From Rhipidocladum racemiflorum (Eukaryota > Streptophyta > Magnoliopsida > Poales > Poaceae): DNA of 64,000 bases. Under the pieces are notes generated by a model. The model searched no databases. It was not told where the DNA came from and saw nothing but the letters and a program-made list of their open reading frames with translations. The translations under genes were made by a program, and so were the position numbers. Shown here in pieces: positions 1 to 13,300 of this stretch. Position 1 is the first letter of the stretch; each line of letters starts with the position of its first letter. Where the stretch lies: positions 50,054,293 through 50,118,292 of the forward strand of contig CM070571.1 of the NCBI GenBank assembly GCA_036346355.1, read 5' to 3'.

Positions 1-2540
1 GAGGTGATAGAGACAAAGTCTTGAATGACACCTAAGAGAGATAGTGAGCAAACTGCTAAGGAACAAACCTTACCCTTTACAATTAAGAGTAATTAAGTTA
101 ATTAAGTGTCTAATTATACTCTGATTTGATTTTTGGATCTTAATTTGGAGTTATTCGCTTTTGGAGCCCGTTTGTCGTTTTGTTCGATCGTTTTCCTCGT
201 TCGAAGCCCTAAGTTTCAATTTTGGTCAAAACTCTAAACCGACTAAGTTAGATCTAGAACCTAAGCTCCAAAGCCTTCATTAGGATCCCCTAAACCTTTT
301 TCGAGAGTCCTTCGGTTGGTTTGTCGATCGCCGAAGTGAAGCCAAGAATTTCTAGAGTTTTCAGCCCTGGAGCGGCAGTACTGCAGGCATAAGCTCGGTA
401 TTGCCGGCTAAGAGGCAGTACCGGCCAACCCGGGCGGTACTACCGGATCCCGCTTTTCCAGCGCGAGCGGCGCGGCCTGTGCACACACGTCGCCGCCCAT
501 CCCTTCTCCTATTCACCCCATGTCACCCTGCCACCTAGAGGAGCCAGGGGGAGCCCCCTCACTTCTCCTCTTTCCCCATTCACCCCCCCCCCGCTCTCTC
601 TCTCTCTCTCTTGCTCTTCCTCTCCTTTTCCCTCTCCCTCCACCGAGCTCCTTCTCCTCCTCCATCTCCCAGCCGGTTGGAGCTCAAGTGGAGCGGGGGG
701 AAGCTAGAGCAAGGTGTTGGCAAGCTTCATCAAGTCCTTAAGAAGCCTCGAGACCAATGGATTTGGATTTGGAGCTCAATCCACAAGGTTTTGATCCAAA
801 CCCAAGCTCCTCCACATTTCTTCTTTTTCATTCCTTTTGGTTTAGCTCTAGAAACCCTAGCTCTAGTGGTTGATCATTGTTTATATATGTTGCTAGGCCT
901 AGGTTGAGCCCAGAAGAATTAGTTAGCGCGATCGATTCGACCCAAAAAACCTAATCGGCTTTTTGTTGGATTTATTCATCTAAAAGTCGATTTCCTGAAT
1001 TTTTGGAGTTTCCTTTCGAACCTTAGCTCCAAAAAGTTGAGAAAGCGACCCACAAGTATATCTGATACCATTGAAGTTTGATTCTTGCAAAAGAATTGAG
1101 TTTGAGCTCGATTCGGGTTTTGGAATCGAATTTGGTAACAGTTGAGGTTTTCGAGTTCAACGTGTTCGATCGTCGTGCAAAAAGTCTTTAGACATTAATT
1201 GGACCGCATGTGACCTTATTGTGCAAAAGGAATCAATATGTGAGTTGCAATTCTATCGGTTCGATTCGATTTGCAAAAAGTTCCCTTTTGGACCTTCGAG
1301 GCGATTTTGTGTTCCAAGGTTCCAAAAATCATGCGGCTAGTTCACATTGGTTCCTGGTGCTGTAGAGGTTCCGTTGTCACGAAGAAAATCGAGTTTGGAA
1401 TCCTTTCAAGTCAAAATCCAATTTATGTCATGTTCGTAGTCCGTAAGGTCAAAAAGGGAGAATCCGAGGAAACGAGCTAGAAACCCGGCGAGACCAACAT
1501 GAATGGGTCCCTAGCGTCTTTAGGAACCTAATCGTGCAAACGCCTCGAAGTTCCAAACTCGATTGCGCGAGAACCCAATTTTTCAGAACCCTAACTCCTT
1601 GGAAGACCGGCACTACCGACATTATGAGGCCGGTACTGCCGCCCAAGCGGCACTACCGCGGCTATAACATCGGCATTTAATTTCCAGAGCGTGCTGCTTG
1701 CAGCCTCTGGAGGCCAGCACTACCGGTGCATGGGGCCAGTACTGCCGCCCGAGCGGCAGTACCGTGAGCAACACTCTAGTCATTATTTTCCAGAGAGCAC
1801 CCCATTATGGTGTTCGGTCGTCGGCACTACCGTCGGTGAGGGTTGGTACTGCCGAATGGGTGGTACTACCGGGCACTGTGTGTCGATATTGCCGGCGTGA
1901 GCTGTTGATTTTGAATATTTTCAAACTCTTGACTTCAACTTTCCGGATTTTGATTCATTTTGATGTTTGATTCTGAATTGCCTTGTTTTAATTCAATGTT
2001 ATTGGTTCTTATTGCTCTTTTACGTACACATTGATGTGTCGAATTCTGCCGACGACCCCGATTACAACCCAGAGTCAAAATTCATTGAAAAGTAAACAGA
2101 CAAGAACCTCTTTTGACCATGTTGGTCCTATAATTGCAAAGTTCTATCTTGAATTGTCAAATCTATTATGCATGCTTGTATGTCCAGGATGGGTGGCGTA
2201 GATTAAGCCACGCAGATGCAGCTTAGTGGCGTAGATCTGATCTAATCTAGGCCGTTAGATCTTTTGATGTGTGGTCTAGATTGAAACACATAGATTCACA
2301 AATAGCTCTCCACGTGTCCGTACGATGCTTTGAACCGTAATCGATTAGATCTTAACTGCTAGATCAGAAACGTGCGGTGTAGATTGGTTTGCGTAGCACC
2401 GTGTTAGATCTGTTCGTAGCCATAGGATCGGGATTGGACGGCATGGATCGAACCATGTAGGTGCCATAGTTGGAGATTGGACGGCATGGATCGAACCACG
2501 TAGGTGCCATAGTTGGAGATTGAATCCAAAGCAAAAACAA
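1..2540. other. Retroelement-derived non-coding DNA, no gene seen
   Basis: No reading frame here looks like a gene. From about 365 to 445 and again from 1605 to 1895 the sequence is crowded with variants of GGCAGTACCG and GGTACTACCG, in both orientations. A CT-rich tract lies at 590-650. Such motifs are common in long non-coding parts of grass LTR retrotransposons, so I read this as a decayed retroelement entering from the left edge. That origin is inferred; I see no LTR end, PBS or polyprotein. Confidence 0.4.
2433..2519. repeat. Two-copy tandem repeat, period 43 bp
   Basis: ATTGGACGGCATGGATCG recurs 43 bases later with one substitution visible (CATGTAGG versus CACGTAGG). It sits just left of the truncated gypsy LTR and codes for nothing I recognise. 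Confidence 0.8.
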
Positions 2541-3895
2541 CAGGCCCTTGGTCTTGATATTGAGTCAACCCTTCTCCTTCGAAAGCTCCCAACACTTCAA
2601 CGTCTGCGTGAGAAAGCTAACAAAAGGCAAATAAATACAAGCATGGAATGTAAGATTCGATTTTAGATGAGTTTAGGAACTTGAACGGGCTCAATTAGAG
2701 TTCGTATAGAGAATGGCCTCTTGAAAGATTTATCAGACAAGAAAATATTGGAAATTTAGAGAGAATGGAGAGTATTCTAAGAACATTCCTTTCTGTCAGA
2801 CTGACTTGCTGGACCGAGGAATATTCTAAAATCTTTTTATTTTCCAGAATTTAGAAAAATACTTGAGTGGCTGACATGTGAGACCCATATGTCATAGACA
2901 CAGTTAACGGTAGACCAAGTCCACCAATCAGCCTAGGTTCGGCTGACGTGGCAAGGATGCGCTTGCAAGGACACCACATGCACTGGCATTGCATTGATGT
3001 GGCTGCCACATCGATTAATGATGCTTGGAACAACGACGGTGAGCAGTGCCGCTCAGGAACAAAGGGCTCCGAAAAACGGCAGCACGAAGAGGGCTGCGGA
3101 GGGGCACAACTTGGAGCACGCAACATGGTGGTCACGATGCGCATTGGCATGAGGACCAAGGATCACCACCGACAAAAATATGATGGCACAATGCGTCGGA
3201 TGCTTGGGTTCATGGCAAATGGGCAAATCTAGTGACCTCCTAGCGAGAAAAAGAGGACGACGGTACATATCTAGACCTAGCGATGACGACGGAGGGGTCA
3301 AAGTCCGATGAAACTTACCTTCGACGGCGGAAAATGCAGTTGAAGAGCTTCGAGTTGTTGGTAATTGGGGTGGCTAGGCTTTCGCTCAATCGAGGTGGCA
3401 ACTTTTAGGGTTTTGGTAGTTGCAAACTTGGGGATGCGTTCCCGTGGGTTGACGACGGATTTTATAGTGGGAAGCGATGCGTAGAACATGAAAAATAGCC
3501 TAGATACGATGACTAGTTTGGCACAGAGATAGATTCCAGCATGGAGACGATGAACATTGCCTAATAGGTGGGCCCCACCTGTCTGCGGTACAGTGCTAAT
3601 GTGCAAGCTAGTGGGCTATAGCACGGAGTTGGGCAAATGCACGGACGACGCGGGCTGCACTCAAGATAGGCCTGTTGGCTGGGCAATGGAAAGAGATAAC
3701 AGGCCGGTGCATTGAGTTTCAATCCAAGAGCCTTTTCTAGTATTTAGTATATTTTTTTAGAAAAATAAGAAAACGTAAAAAAGCACAAATAAAATAGCAA
3801 ATTTGCTAGAAAAATTCACTGAAAATTCTAAAAAAGATTTCCAAGCACAAGAAACTCAAATAAAATAATTTTAACAATTCTTCACTTGGGGTTTA

Positions 3896-5539
3896 TGAAG
3901 GGAATATGCCCGAGAGGTAATAATAAATTGTTTATTATCATATTCCATGTTTATAATAGATGTTTATTTCTCATGCTAAAATTGTATTAATCGGAAACGT
4001 TAATACATATGTGTTTAATAAACAAAAGGGTTCCTAGTAAAGCCTCTTTTTAAACTAGCTCATTGATTAACTGATGATCAAGGTTTCCTGATCATGAACA
4101 TTGGATGTTGTTAATAACGGGGTTATGTCATTAGAAGAATGATGTGATGAACATACACCCAAGTTGGTATAGCAAATACGATCAAGTCATTTAGTTTGTT
4201 CTTTGTATCAAACACATACGAAATAGCTCTTTTCCTTAGACCATGAGATCATGTCAATCACTAACTCCTAAGAGTACTTTGATGACATCAAACGTCACTC
4301 CGTAACAAGGTGACTATAAAGATGGATTTAGGTACTATGAAAGTATTAGTTGAGGCTCATGAATCAAGAGTGGGATTTGTCCATCCAGATGACAGAGAGA
4401 TATACTCTGGGCCCTCTCGGTGATATTACATAGACATCGCTTGCAAGCATGTGACTAGGTCACAAGAATGTTATATCACGGAACGAGTAAAGAGTACTTG
4501 TCAAGAACGGATCGAACTAGGTATAGTTGATACCGATGATCGGATCCGGACAAGTAAAATATCGTGAGACAAAAGGAATTGGTTATGTCGTTTACGGTTT
4601 ACGCGATCACTAGTTCATCGTTGAGTGAATGGGAGTCATTATGGATCTCCAGATCCCGCTGATGATTATTGATCTGAGAGGTGTCTCAATCATGTCCATT
4701 TTATTCATGAACCGTAGGGTGACATACTTAAGGTTCATCGATGCATTTGAGTAAATACGAAACACCGGAGAAAAATATGGACAAGATCAGAGGACTGCTT
4801 TTGAGTATCATTAATAGTTTCGGGATATCGGAATAGTTAAAGGGGTATATGTTAATGTTTGTTAATTAAAAGAATTAACAAATATTAAAATATCTGAAAT
4901 AAAAATGTTTATTTATTTATGAGAGAAAACCCTTTCATTTCTTGAGTGGGGTTTTAATGGAAACCAAAGTGGGTTGATTTAAGTGAGTGGAGAGATCACT
5001 CACATGAAGAGAGGGAGGGCAAGGGGCACCCCTCCATGCGCCAGCCACCCCTTGGCCTTGCCTCCTCCTCCTCCTATAAAAGGGAGGGAGGAGCTCCTCT
5101 CTTTGGTGTTCATCCATTTGACCCTTTGGTTGGTCCATTCTCCTTCCTCCTGCTGATCCGTTTTTCGAGCTGTGGCTTATGCAAAGCGCTGCTGAAATTA
5201 TTTCTCCACCACCACCACCACTAAGCTGTAGTGTTGTTGGAGTTTTCGGGGATCCTCTACTTCCGCTGCCCCGCTGGAACGAGGGATTGGAGGTCATCGT
5301 TGATCCGTACGTGTGACCAAGTACGGAGGCGTTGCCGTTTGTGGCGCTCATCTTCGCGACTTCGAAGTCGGGAGTGTACCTCTACATCAACCACGTTTGT
5401 TTGCGGGAACGTTTTTCCCGCTTTCGGTCTACGAGGGTGAGTCCTTCTGAAACCGTTTACTTGCATCTCCTAGATATGATCTTGGTGTTTGGTTGCAATC
5501 GTAGGAAAATTTTTGTTTTCCTTGCTTCGAAACCCTTTA
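3896..5539 (+). mobile_element. Copia solo LTR, Angela/BARE-like
   Basis: The 1,644-bp unit starts TGAAGGGAATATGCCCGAGAGG, a mutated form of the usual Angela/BARE start, and ends CCCTTTA. It is bracketed by a perfect 5-bp duplication, GTTTA (3891-3895 and 5540-5544). A TATA box (TATAAAAG) lies at 5075-5082, and the body follows the layout of BARE-type LTRs as I know them. There is no PBS, internal region or second LTR, so it is a solo LTR. It splits the gypsy LTR, so it is the younger insertion. Confidence 0.85.
5075..5082 (+). promoter_or_regulatory. TATA box of the Copia solo LTR
   Basis: CCTATAAAAGGGAGG is a canonical plant retrotransposon TATA element, placed about 1.2 kb into the LTR as expected for the U3/R boundary. 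Activity is not implied. Confidence 0.7.
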
Positions 5540-5675
5540 GTTTATTCATATTAAATCATATTTTGATTTGTGAAAGTCTTATATTAAACTTCAATTAGCA
5601 AATAAAATGGTAAAAATGTTTGGAGGACTAAACTACACAAAAGAGTTTTAAGAAGGCAAAAACTAAGATGTTACA

Positions 5676-6237
5676 CCTAGGTATGATCGGAGTTTGCTTA
5701 ACACCTAAAATTGATTATGTTTATTTACAATTTTTGATGAGCTTAGCCCAAAAGTCTAGACTAGCTAGCTAGTCCAAACGTAACGTTATCTACTCTAGAG
5801 TACATTGGTATGTGTGTTGACTATATATTTTCATTTTCAAGAGCTACTTCGCCTCTCTCGTTTGCTTTGATAGCACGGAGATTTTGGTAGATTTCATATA
5901 AACTATCTAGTGAAAATTCAAAGAAAGGTTTCAATATATGTGACATTTTGTATTTCATACTTTGGAAATTGAGAATTTAGTACTTTAATGCTTACAAGTA
6001 AATTTGTATGAGAATATGAAAAAAATCATATTACTCATAATGTTCTTAATGGCATCAGACAAGCCATCATTTGCCACAGGAATACTACAGACATTTCTCA
6101 ATTCAAAATAGCAACCAATTTAACTAAATATAAGACCACCAAGCAAGCTCCTCCAGCACAACCGCCTTTTCACAGATCAACTATCCTAGGAGACCCAGTC
6201 AAAAACTTCTTTTCGAAAAGGTATAACCAGGTTCACC
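5676..6237. other. AT-rich intergenic DNA
   Basis: No open frame, splice pattern or repeat boundary is recognisable between the gypsy LTR end and the small hAT element. The last 8 bases (6230-6237) are the left target duplication of that element. Confidence 0.5.
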
Positions 6238-6657
6238 ATATCAATATCACAATAATCGAATGATTTTAATTTTTTATTATCGGCAAAATCGGGCCAAAAA
6301 CTGTTCAAAAATCCCCAAGAAACCGAAGGGTCACAAAATCAATTTTTTAGCGAAACAAATCAAAAAAGAAAAAATTGACCAGTATCCACCGATAATCATG
6401 ATATTTCCTTGTTAATCGTGATATTTGCCTCAATAATCGCGATATTTGCCTCGATAATCAGCCGACTATGTGAACTTCCTCGTCGGTCGATTTTTTGAGT
6501 GGTTTTCTCTTGATATACCTCAATATGCCTCAATAATCATGATATTTAATTTTTTTTTAATTTAACCAGTTTACCCACCGGTATCTAATATCGTACCGTC
6601 TCAATAAGGATGATTGTTGCGATATTCGGGCGATAATCAACGATAAGTTGAACCCTG
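6238..6657. mobile_element. Non-autonomous hAT element (MITE), family A copy 1
   Basis: The 420-bp unit begins CAGGTTCACCATATC and ends GTTGAACCCTG, giving imperfect terminal inverted repeats of the form CAGG(G)TTCA. It is flanked by a perfect 8-bp duplication, GGTATAAC (6230-6237 and 6658-6665), diagnostic of hAT transposition. The interior is AT-rich with many ATAATCG and CGATATT words and no coding frame. A second family member is at 58095-58484. Confidence 0.85.
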
Positions 6658-6879
6658 GGTATAACCATACCGAACAATCCCACGGAGTGAATGATGAGGT
6701 GAATAGTGGTGAGGGTAGGGTTATAATGGGTATGACTATTTTCATGTTAACCTCAAACTAAAAAAAATTAAAGTCACCTCTTTAGGATATCATGTGTCAT
6801 CTTCTCCATCCACCTCCCCCTTCCCTTTTCAATACTCACTTCACCCACCCCCTTCTTCCCTCTCTAACACAAAAATTTA

Positions 6880-7340
6880 AAATTAGAACATTTAAACATT
6901 GAAAATTTTAAATATGAAGTTTCAACTCGAAAAAATTCAACTCAAAATTTTAATTGAAAATTTTTAAATTAGAAAGTTTCAACTTGGAAAGATTCAACAT
7001 TAAAAGTTTTAAATCCAAAATTTTCAAATCAGAAAGTTTCAACTCAGAAAGTTTGAAATCAAAAAGTTTCAACTCAAAAAAAAATCAAAATCTTTTTGTT
7101 TGAAAAGTTTTGATTGAAAATACTTTTGGTTCAAAAAGTTCTGATTTAAAATTGAAGTCGAAAATACTTCAACAAAAAAAAATTCAGATAGGAAAGTTTC
7201 AACTCAAAAAAAATTAAATAAAAAATTTTCAAATTAGAAAGTTTCACATGAAAAAATTCAAATAAAAAAATTCCAACTCTAAAAAATATAAATTCAAAAT
7301 CTTGTAGTTTTGATTCAAAAAAAGAAAAAAAATTGTTCAC
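6880..7340. repeat. Low-complexity AT tract with GTTTCAACTC words
   Basis: AGTTTCAACTC and AAAATTCAA-type words recur irregularly over about 450 bp in a strand-biased AT-rich background. Some frames stay open only because stops are rare in this composition; there is no protein-like character. The surrounding 6666-7606 holds nothing else I can name. Confidence 0.6.
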
Positions 7341-7606
7341 CTTGTTTTGATGGTTTTTCAAAAAAGAAGAAGAAGCAAAAACAAGGTCAGATTTGATTCA
7401 AATATTCGTGTCTGACAACAAGTGGCTTGGAGCAACGCATTGCTCTCCTGGTAGTGACTGGTAGTGCTCCACATGGAGTGCTCAGCTAGTGGGTGCATAC
7501 TGCATAGTGTTGTGGGCTTCGAAGCTAATAAGTTGCTTAGTGCCACTTCTCCATTGGCTTTGTTATAACAGCTATATTGTAGGGTATAAAAATGCTTTTG
7601 TATATA

Positions 7607-8090
7607 TGTTGACACCTAAATTTGGCTTATGACCAAATTGGTAAGAATCGATTCGATATAAGGAATGTATCGGATTTAATAGTTGTAAGTCGATACGATC
7701 TTATCTGATTATAACCGATGCCAATTGTATATGAAAAATATCAGGGGAGATCGAGACCAATACGAACAGATGAGGAGATCGAGATGGACACGATCGGATT
7801 TGAAGCTATAAAAGATGGTGGTGGACGACGTTAGAGGAATCATCATCAACACAATCAACAAAACTCATTCTACTTTTACTTTACTTTTTGTCGACTAGGA
7901 ATAGTTTAGCATTGTAATCTCTCTGTAATTCATCTTGATCAATAAAGTTGCGCATCGCCAATTTTGATCTTTGTCGACTTAAATCAAACCCAGGTTTGTA
8001 TTGTAATACTGCGAACTTTTGCTCTAAGTCTTGGAATTTTCAGTCGGGTGAGAGTAGGCCCCTCAGGCAGGTAATTTCTGGGGTTGTGGA
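7607..8090 (+). mobile_element. Probable short LTR (Tat-like gypsy), boundaries tentative
   Basis: TGTTGACACCTAAATTTGG is a typical start of Tat-clade gypsy LTRs. A TATA box (CTATAAAAG) lies near 7806, an AATAAA signal at 7941-7946, and a plausible CA end near 8090 follows GTCGGGTGAGAGTAGGCCCCTCAGG. I could not find a matching 5-bp duplication, so this may be one LTR of a decayed element rather than a solo LTR. Confidence 0.45.
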
Positions 8091-10328
8091 CCTATCTGTG
8101 AGTGTTAGGGTTAAATTAATTGGGTTGTGTGGGAGGGGTTTTTCCGAAATTTTTCCCTCCCCCACCTAATTTCCCACCTAACCTTATTCTCTCTCTCTCT
8201 CTCTCTCTTTTCTTTTTTTCCTGGCCTTCCTCTTCTTGGCCAACGCCCCCTCCCCTTTTGTTCCTCTACTGGCCCATGTGCCCCTTGCCCTCTCCCTCCA
8301 GCGCCTGGCGACACCGCCCCGCCCTCTCCCTCCAACGCTCGGCGCCGATGCCCCTGGCCCTCCCAGCGCTCAGCATTGCCGCCCCTGGTCTTCCCTGAGC
8401 ACGGCGCCGCCCCCCTGCAGCGGCAACTCCCTCCTCCTCAGGCCGACGACGCCTCTTTCCCCTCCCTGGCCGGCGTCCTCCTCCCCTTCAAGCAGCAACA
8501 GCAGCAGCCCTCCCACTCCCTCCTCCTTCGTGTGGGCAAGTGAGGTAACGATTTCTCGGGTTGGGGGCTGTTCTTGCTTTGCTATTGGAAGCTCTAGTGA
8601 TTGGATTGGCTCTACAGTTCAAAGATTGGAAGTAGGAGGGGAAAGTAGAACTAGGTTTTGAGAGGGAGATTCTAATTTTGGGATTTCTGCCATAGCCAGT
8701 TTAGAGCTCAAGAAGTCTTGTTTTAGCCCCACCGTTTAGGAGTTTTGGCCGTTTCGGTGAAGTCCGTCCATAGTGGACTTAGTGGCCAGTGCTCGCTGTT
8801 CATCGCAGATGAGAGAACCTTTGAGGCGTCCCCTGAATGTATGGATGTAGAATAAGTGTAGATTGCTCCCTTGCGGACGTTTAGAGCACAGAACACTAAA
8901 TTCCGTAAAGCCAATCAAAAGTTATGATAGTTGGAAGTCGTTGTCCCGAAATTGGAAATCTGTAGCAAGTTCAGAATCTCGGTTGAGTTTTAGATTTCAT
9001 TTTGAGGGCCTTCGAGTCATCTCTTGCTTCAATGTCTATATCATGATTGTAGATTACCCTCTTGTGGTCAATTAGAGTGCAATAACTCAAATGTTGGTCT
9101 AGCCATTTAGGATATTTGCTCATCAGCGCGCTTGGCTGCCCAGATTGCCAACCGTCGGGTTTTGGGGCTGTTTTGGGGGAAGGGTGTAGAGGTGTTGTTG
9201 TTGTTATTGTTGTGAATTGTTAGACTTGGAGAAAGTAAGTGTGCACACGTGATTTTTAGGTGGAGTGGCTTCGGGAGAGGCTTCCACTTCCCGCCATCCC
9301 ACTCCTCGCGGTTGAAGGCAAGTGTATTGAGATGTGGATTTTGATTATGACTTACTCGCCCGATATAAATGATGTGATTGTTACTATTGTCTTATTCTTG
9401 AATTTGATTAGGCAAGTGCTTTATAAGGAGTGTTGCATGATAGAGTATTGATCGCTTATTGTTGCAACTTAACCGCCTTATTGAACGCATATGTTTGGTT
9501 ACCATGTGTTACTCATGAATATGATTTGGTTAATGTGAATGGTAAGTTAAGGATGTGAGGATTTTGCTAATATTCATACATTTGATTATGACTATTCGGT
9601 TATAATGATGAAAATGAATTTATATTGAACGTGCTCTATTGGAGAGGTTATTGCATGTCCATTGAACGATGAAAAGTAAATGTTGCATATTTTGCATTCA
9701 TACCATGAGAATAGGCCAGGTCAGTGAGAAAGTCATAACTAATCCGGCAAGATCGGTGAGAAAGTTATGACTGAACCGGAGCGCCACTGAAAAAGTCCTA
9801 CCTCGTAGTCCCATCCATCGAGGTGGATGGGAGCGAGACAGTAAGAGTAGGCACCTCCAAGGGATGGAGGTAGGGGGCGAACATCGACGGGTGTTCCCTC
9901 AGTCATACCGGTATGAGCAATAAAAGGTGCATGTTGAGCATGAAAACATAAAGTGCATTGCATAGCATTGTAAAAATGAGTGATGGTCAATGTGTTGAGT
10001 GTAATAAATTGTGTGCACATACTCTGAGTTGTGCATTATGATTTTGCCTGTTACATCGCATGGTATTGCTAATAATGAATGGAAACTGATTGTCTTTGAG
10101 TTGATGGCACTAGCCAGGTTAAGAGTGGATCGAGTCGTGGACTCATCCGAGGTTATCTATTGAGGTATGTGTATTAATTAAAGTTTAGACCCAGTCAAAA
10201 GCGAGTTATAAAGTGAAATGCAATGATTGACGGTGGTGATTATTGTTCTATGTACTTGTTGAGTTCAATTAGGAAGAAAGTTGTTATGCTATTATTCTCA
10301 ATGGTTAAAAGATTAAGACTCTACCTTT
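8091..10328 (+). other. Host retroelement (LTR-like) DNA, left segment
   Basis: There is a CT microsatellite at 8185-8208, a GC-rich stretch with tri-nucleotide runs at 8225-8540, and then AT-rich sequence with a two-copy repeat around CAGTGAGAAAGTCATAACT (9718-9775). I find no gene. The flanks of the next three insertions (10324/14816, 14901/19094, 19379/24880) join into continuous sequence of LTR character, so I read about 8 to 25 kb as one old plus-oriented LTR-like sequence broken by later elements. This is inference from junctions. Confidence 0.4.
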
Positions 10329-13300
10329 TGTCGGGACCCGAATATGCAAATTCGGACCCTCAGTGTATTCAGCACTAGTCCAGGATCACGCTAGTGCACA
10401 CAGTCTCAACATAGATGAATATCACAATCATACACAGCGGAATAATAAAAATAACTCAAATATAGAATATAAACTATTGAACGACCTTAAGGTCAACCTT
10501 ACATTTGTGAGGCCTTGATGGCATCAACTCAGAGTATAAATAAACAGCAGCGGAACGAAGAATACCGGTGAATCCCATCAATACGCCACAGGCAACTGAC
10601 AGGGTTCGACTCCTAGATATCGCCTTCTCACGGAACTTCTTCTTCTTCGACGTTGTAGTCTTCTTCTCAACTGGTGATTGTTTGTTGCAAGGGGTGAGTA
10701 CATAAAACACTCAGCAAGTCATGTACAGAATGCAAGACTAATAACTATATGCATGGCTTATTCCAAATGACAGGCTGAATGGTTATTTTGCGGAAAAGCA
10801 ACAATCACAAATAAACATAATAGATTGTAAAGCAGTAAAACAAGTAATAACAGTAATAGATTGCACAGTTATTTCATAAGTAAAACAAACCACATCCTTA
10901 GCCAATTATCACTTTTCACAGGCAAGAACGCCTCCAAGCCCAAGTTTCATTTTCATGAAATGCTAACCCTTGACTGTAATCCCCGAGCATTGTCCAGTAC
11001 CGCGGACTCGGCTATTCGAATAGATTTTATACTCTGCAGAGGTTATACACTTTACGCACAAGATACAATCAACTCATCACGTCAGCCGTGAATCACCATA
11101 CAAGAGTATGCGAATGAGCGATCATAACAAAGCCTTTTGGAAGCTTCTAACTCCACAAGTGAACCTCCCCGGTTGCCATACACTATCCCTTCCCTCAACA
11201 GAGGCGAAGTATAGGACCGACATACCGCTGGACGGGTACCATGCCGCAGCACCTGGTACGCTCCCCCATTCAACTACATAGAGGTATAGTTGACACCCTG
11301 AGGTACCACATGCAAGTTATTAGCAACCTACTCAACTAGGTCCGTCCCATTACAGACATGTGGTTGTATGTTTAACTAAGTTCAAAGGCTTGCAAGGTTA
11401 AGTCCTTAGGTTGACCAGGGCAAGACTTCCATCAATACTCTCAAGCAATCCACCTCACCATCTCTCATACATATATCATGTTTCATACAATCCCAACCGC
11501 CAAACTGGCCTACCATAAATCTTGCCACTTGCCCCAGTTCAAAACATTTTACCACCCCAGTTGATTATTGCGCAACACAATGCCAACAACAACTCAACAT
11601 CCTTCAAGAAGCACAAGAGCCTCCACATATCAACTTCATCATGTCGGCAACACATCACACGATTTCAAAATACATTGCATATTCCATTAATCAATATTGA
11701 CATTTGTATTTCCAAAATGATGGCATTGACTCATTGCAGTTCTAAGCAAACTAATACGTTCTAAGCAAACTAATACGTTCTATCTAACCCATGTTGGCAA
11801 TTTATTAGCTACCAACTATTAATCAACAAACCTAGGGTGACAAATGAATCATGGCATACAAATATTATAGACAAGGTGGCAATAACAAGTTGGCTGATTA
11901 TCTAATCCCAAATTAATTGAAATCAGTTTAACTTCAACTAGCATGCAATACTTTGAAACAACATAATTTTAGAAAATGGGATCAACATGGCCAAAACACA
12001 ACTTGCCTGGCCCTTGCAATTTTATTCTTTACTCTTTATTTTTGATTCTTGATCTTCGATCTTCAATCTCCACTTTCTTGATCCACGGCTCCTTCGAGCG
12101 ACTTCCGAACGACGCGACTAGCGATTAAAGAAAAAGGCAAATACAAACCAAATCAAAAGACAAATCGAATAAACCCCAAATTAAGAACGAATAGTATTGG
12201 GCACAACGGCTTGGATGAATCCAGGAACTTGATTGAATTAGGTCGAAGGTTAGATAAAATAGAACGGCTTTCGGGCAAAACATCGAAAAGAAAAACTGAT
12301 AACTGAGAAAGAAAGAATAATATTCCAAAGAATATTTCTTCTGAAGTTATTATCTTGATTGGGCGGACAATGACATATGAGCTCTCGATCTATAGACCGG
12401 GTCCATAAGGATGTGTTAGTCCACAATGAACTAAACTGATTCTCAATGTTGACTTTTGTTGACTGAACAGAACACTGTCAAACAACAGAGAGATAGACTG
12501 ATAGATAGGATCTGGGTACACGGACATGACACATGGCCAATGGTCTATCAACCAAGTCCACGAACGATTTCTGGATCAATGGCGGATTAGATTTCCAGGG
12601 ATAAGACAAGGACAAGTGTCTTACCATGATTGAAACAGCGGGAAATATTGCAAAGATAACAAAGCATCTCACGATGAACTTAGTCCATCGAACCGGTCTT
12701 AGGTTGGGGTTTTGGTTCGGCTTTGAAGATGATATGACGATGAGGCTAAGCTCACATCATGATGATAGAATAGATGGGGACATCGCACTAGGGCTATTGC
12801 ATGAATGCACACATGCGATGAAAGCGATACGATGAGGGCAAAGCGTTAACGGTGAAGCGTTAACGACGGAACGTTAACGGAGAAACGTTAACGGTGGAAC
12901 GTTAACGGCAAAACGTTAATGGAGGAGCGTTAATGGCGGAAAGTTAACGGTGGAGCATTAACGGCACACGTGAACGACGGAACGTTAACGATGGAGCGTT
13001 AATGGTGGAACAAAGCGACGGCGGGACGCTCACGAAACAAGGTATCGACCGTCGGTGCAACGACATGGCCGCGATAAGACGCTACCAAGGATGGCTAACC
13101 GAGACGCAAAACGGCAACAACGGGTTAGGCCGAAAAACGACGGTTTTAAGCCAGAACCGGGCTTCGACGGCAAACGAAGACCAAATGAACACCAAGGATG
13201 GACCAAAACAGTAGAGGATGACCCACCGGACACGACAACACGGCCGAAGCGAACTAAAATAGCCAGCGTCAAAAGACGGCGCACGGTGACGGCGAAAGGA

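Larger units (their letters stand above)
2541..5675 (-). mobile_element. Truncated Ty3/gypsy LTR, minus orientation
   Basis: The right end reads GGCAAAAACTAAGATGTTACA, so on the minus strand the LTR begins TGTAACATC, like the two complete gypsy solo LTRs at 10329-14815 and 27252-31859. The tracts at 2620-2830 and 3730-3880 (AT-rich, with AGCACAAGAAACTCAAATAA) resemble parts of those LTRs. No left TG end or matching CCTAG target duplication was found, so the left limit is approximate and the copy looks truncated. A Copia solo LTR is nested inside. Assignment to gypsy rests on the TGTAACAYC end and similarity between copies. Confidence 0.6.

Noticed and set aside
7146..7361. 71-codon Phe/Leu-rich minus frame
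   Set aside because: It lies in a low-complexity AT tract; composition alone explains it.
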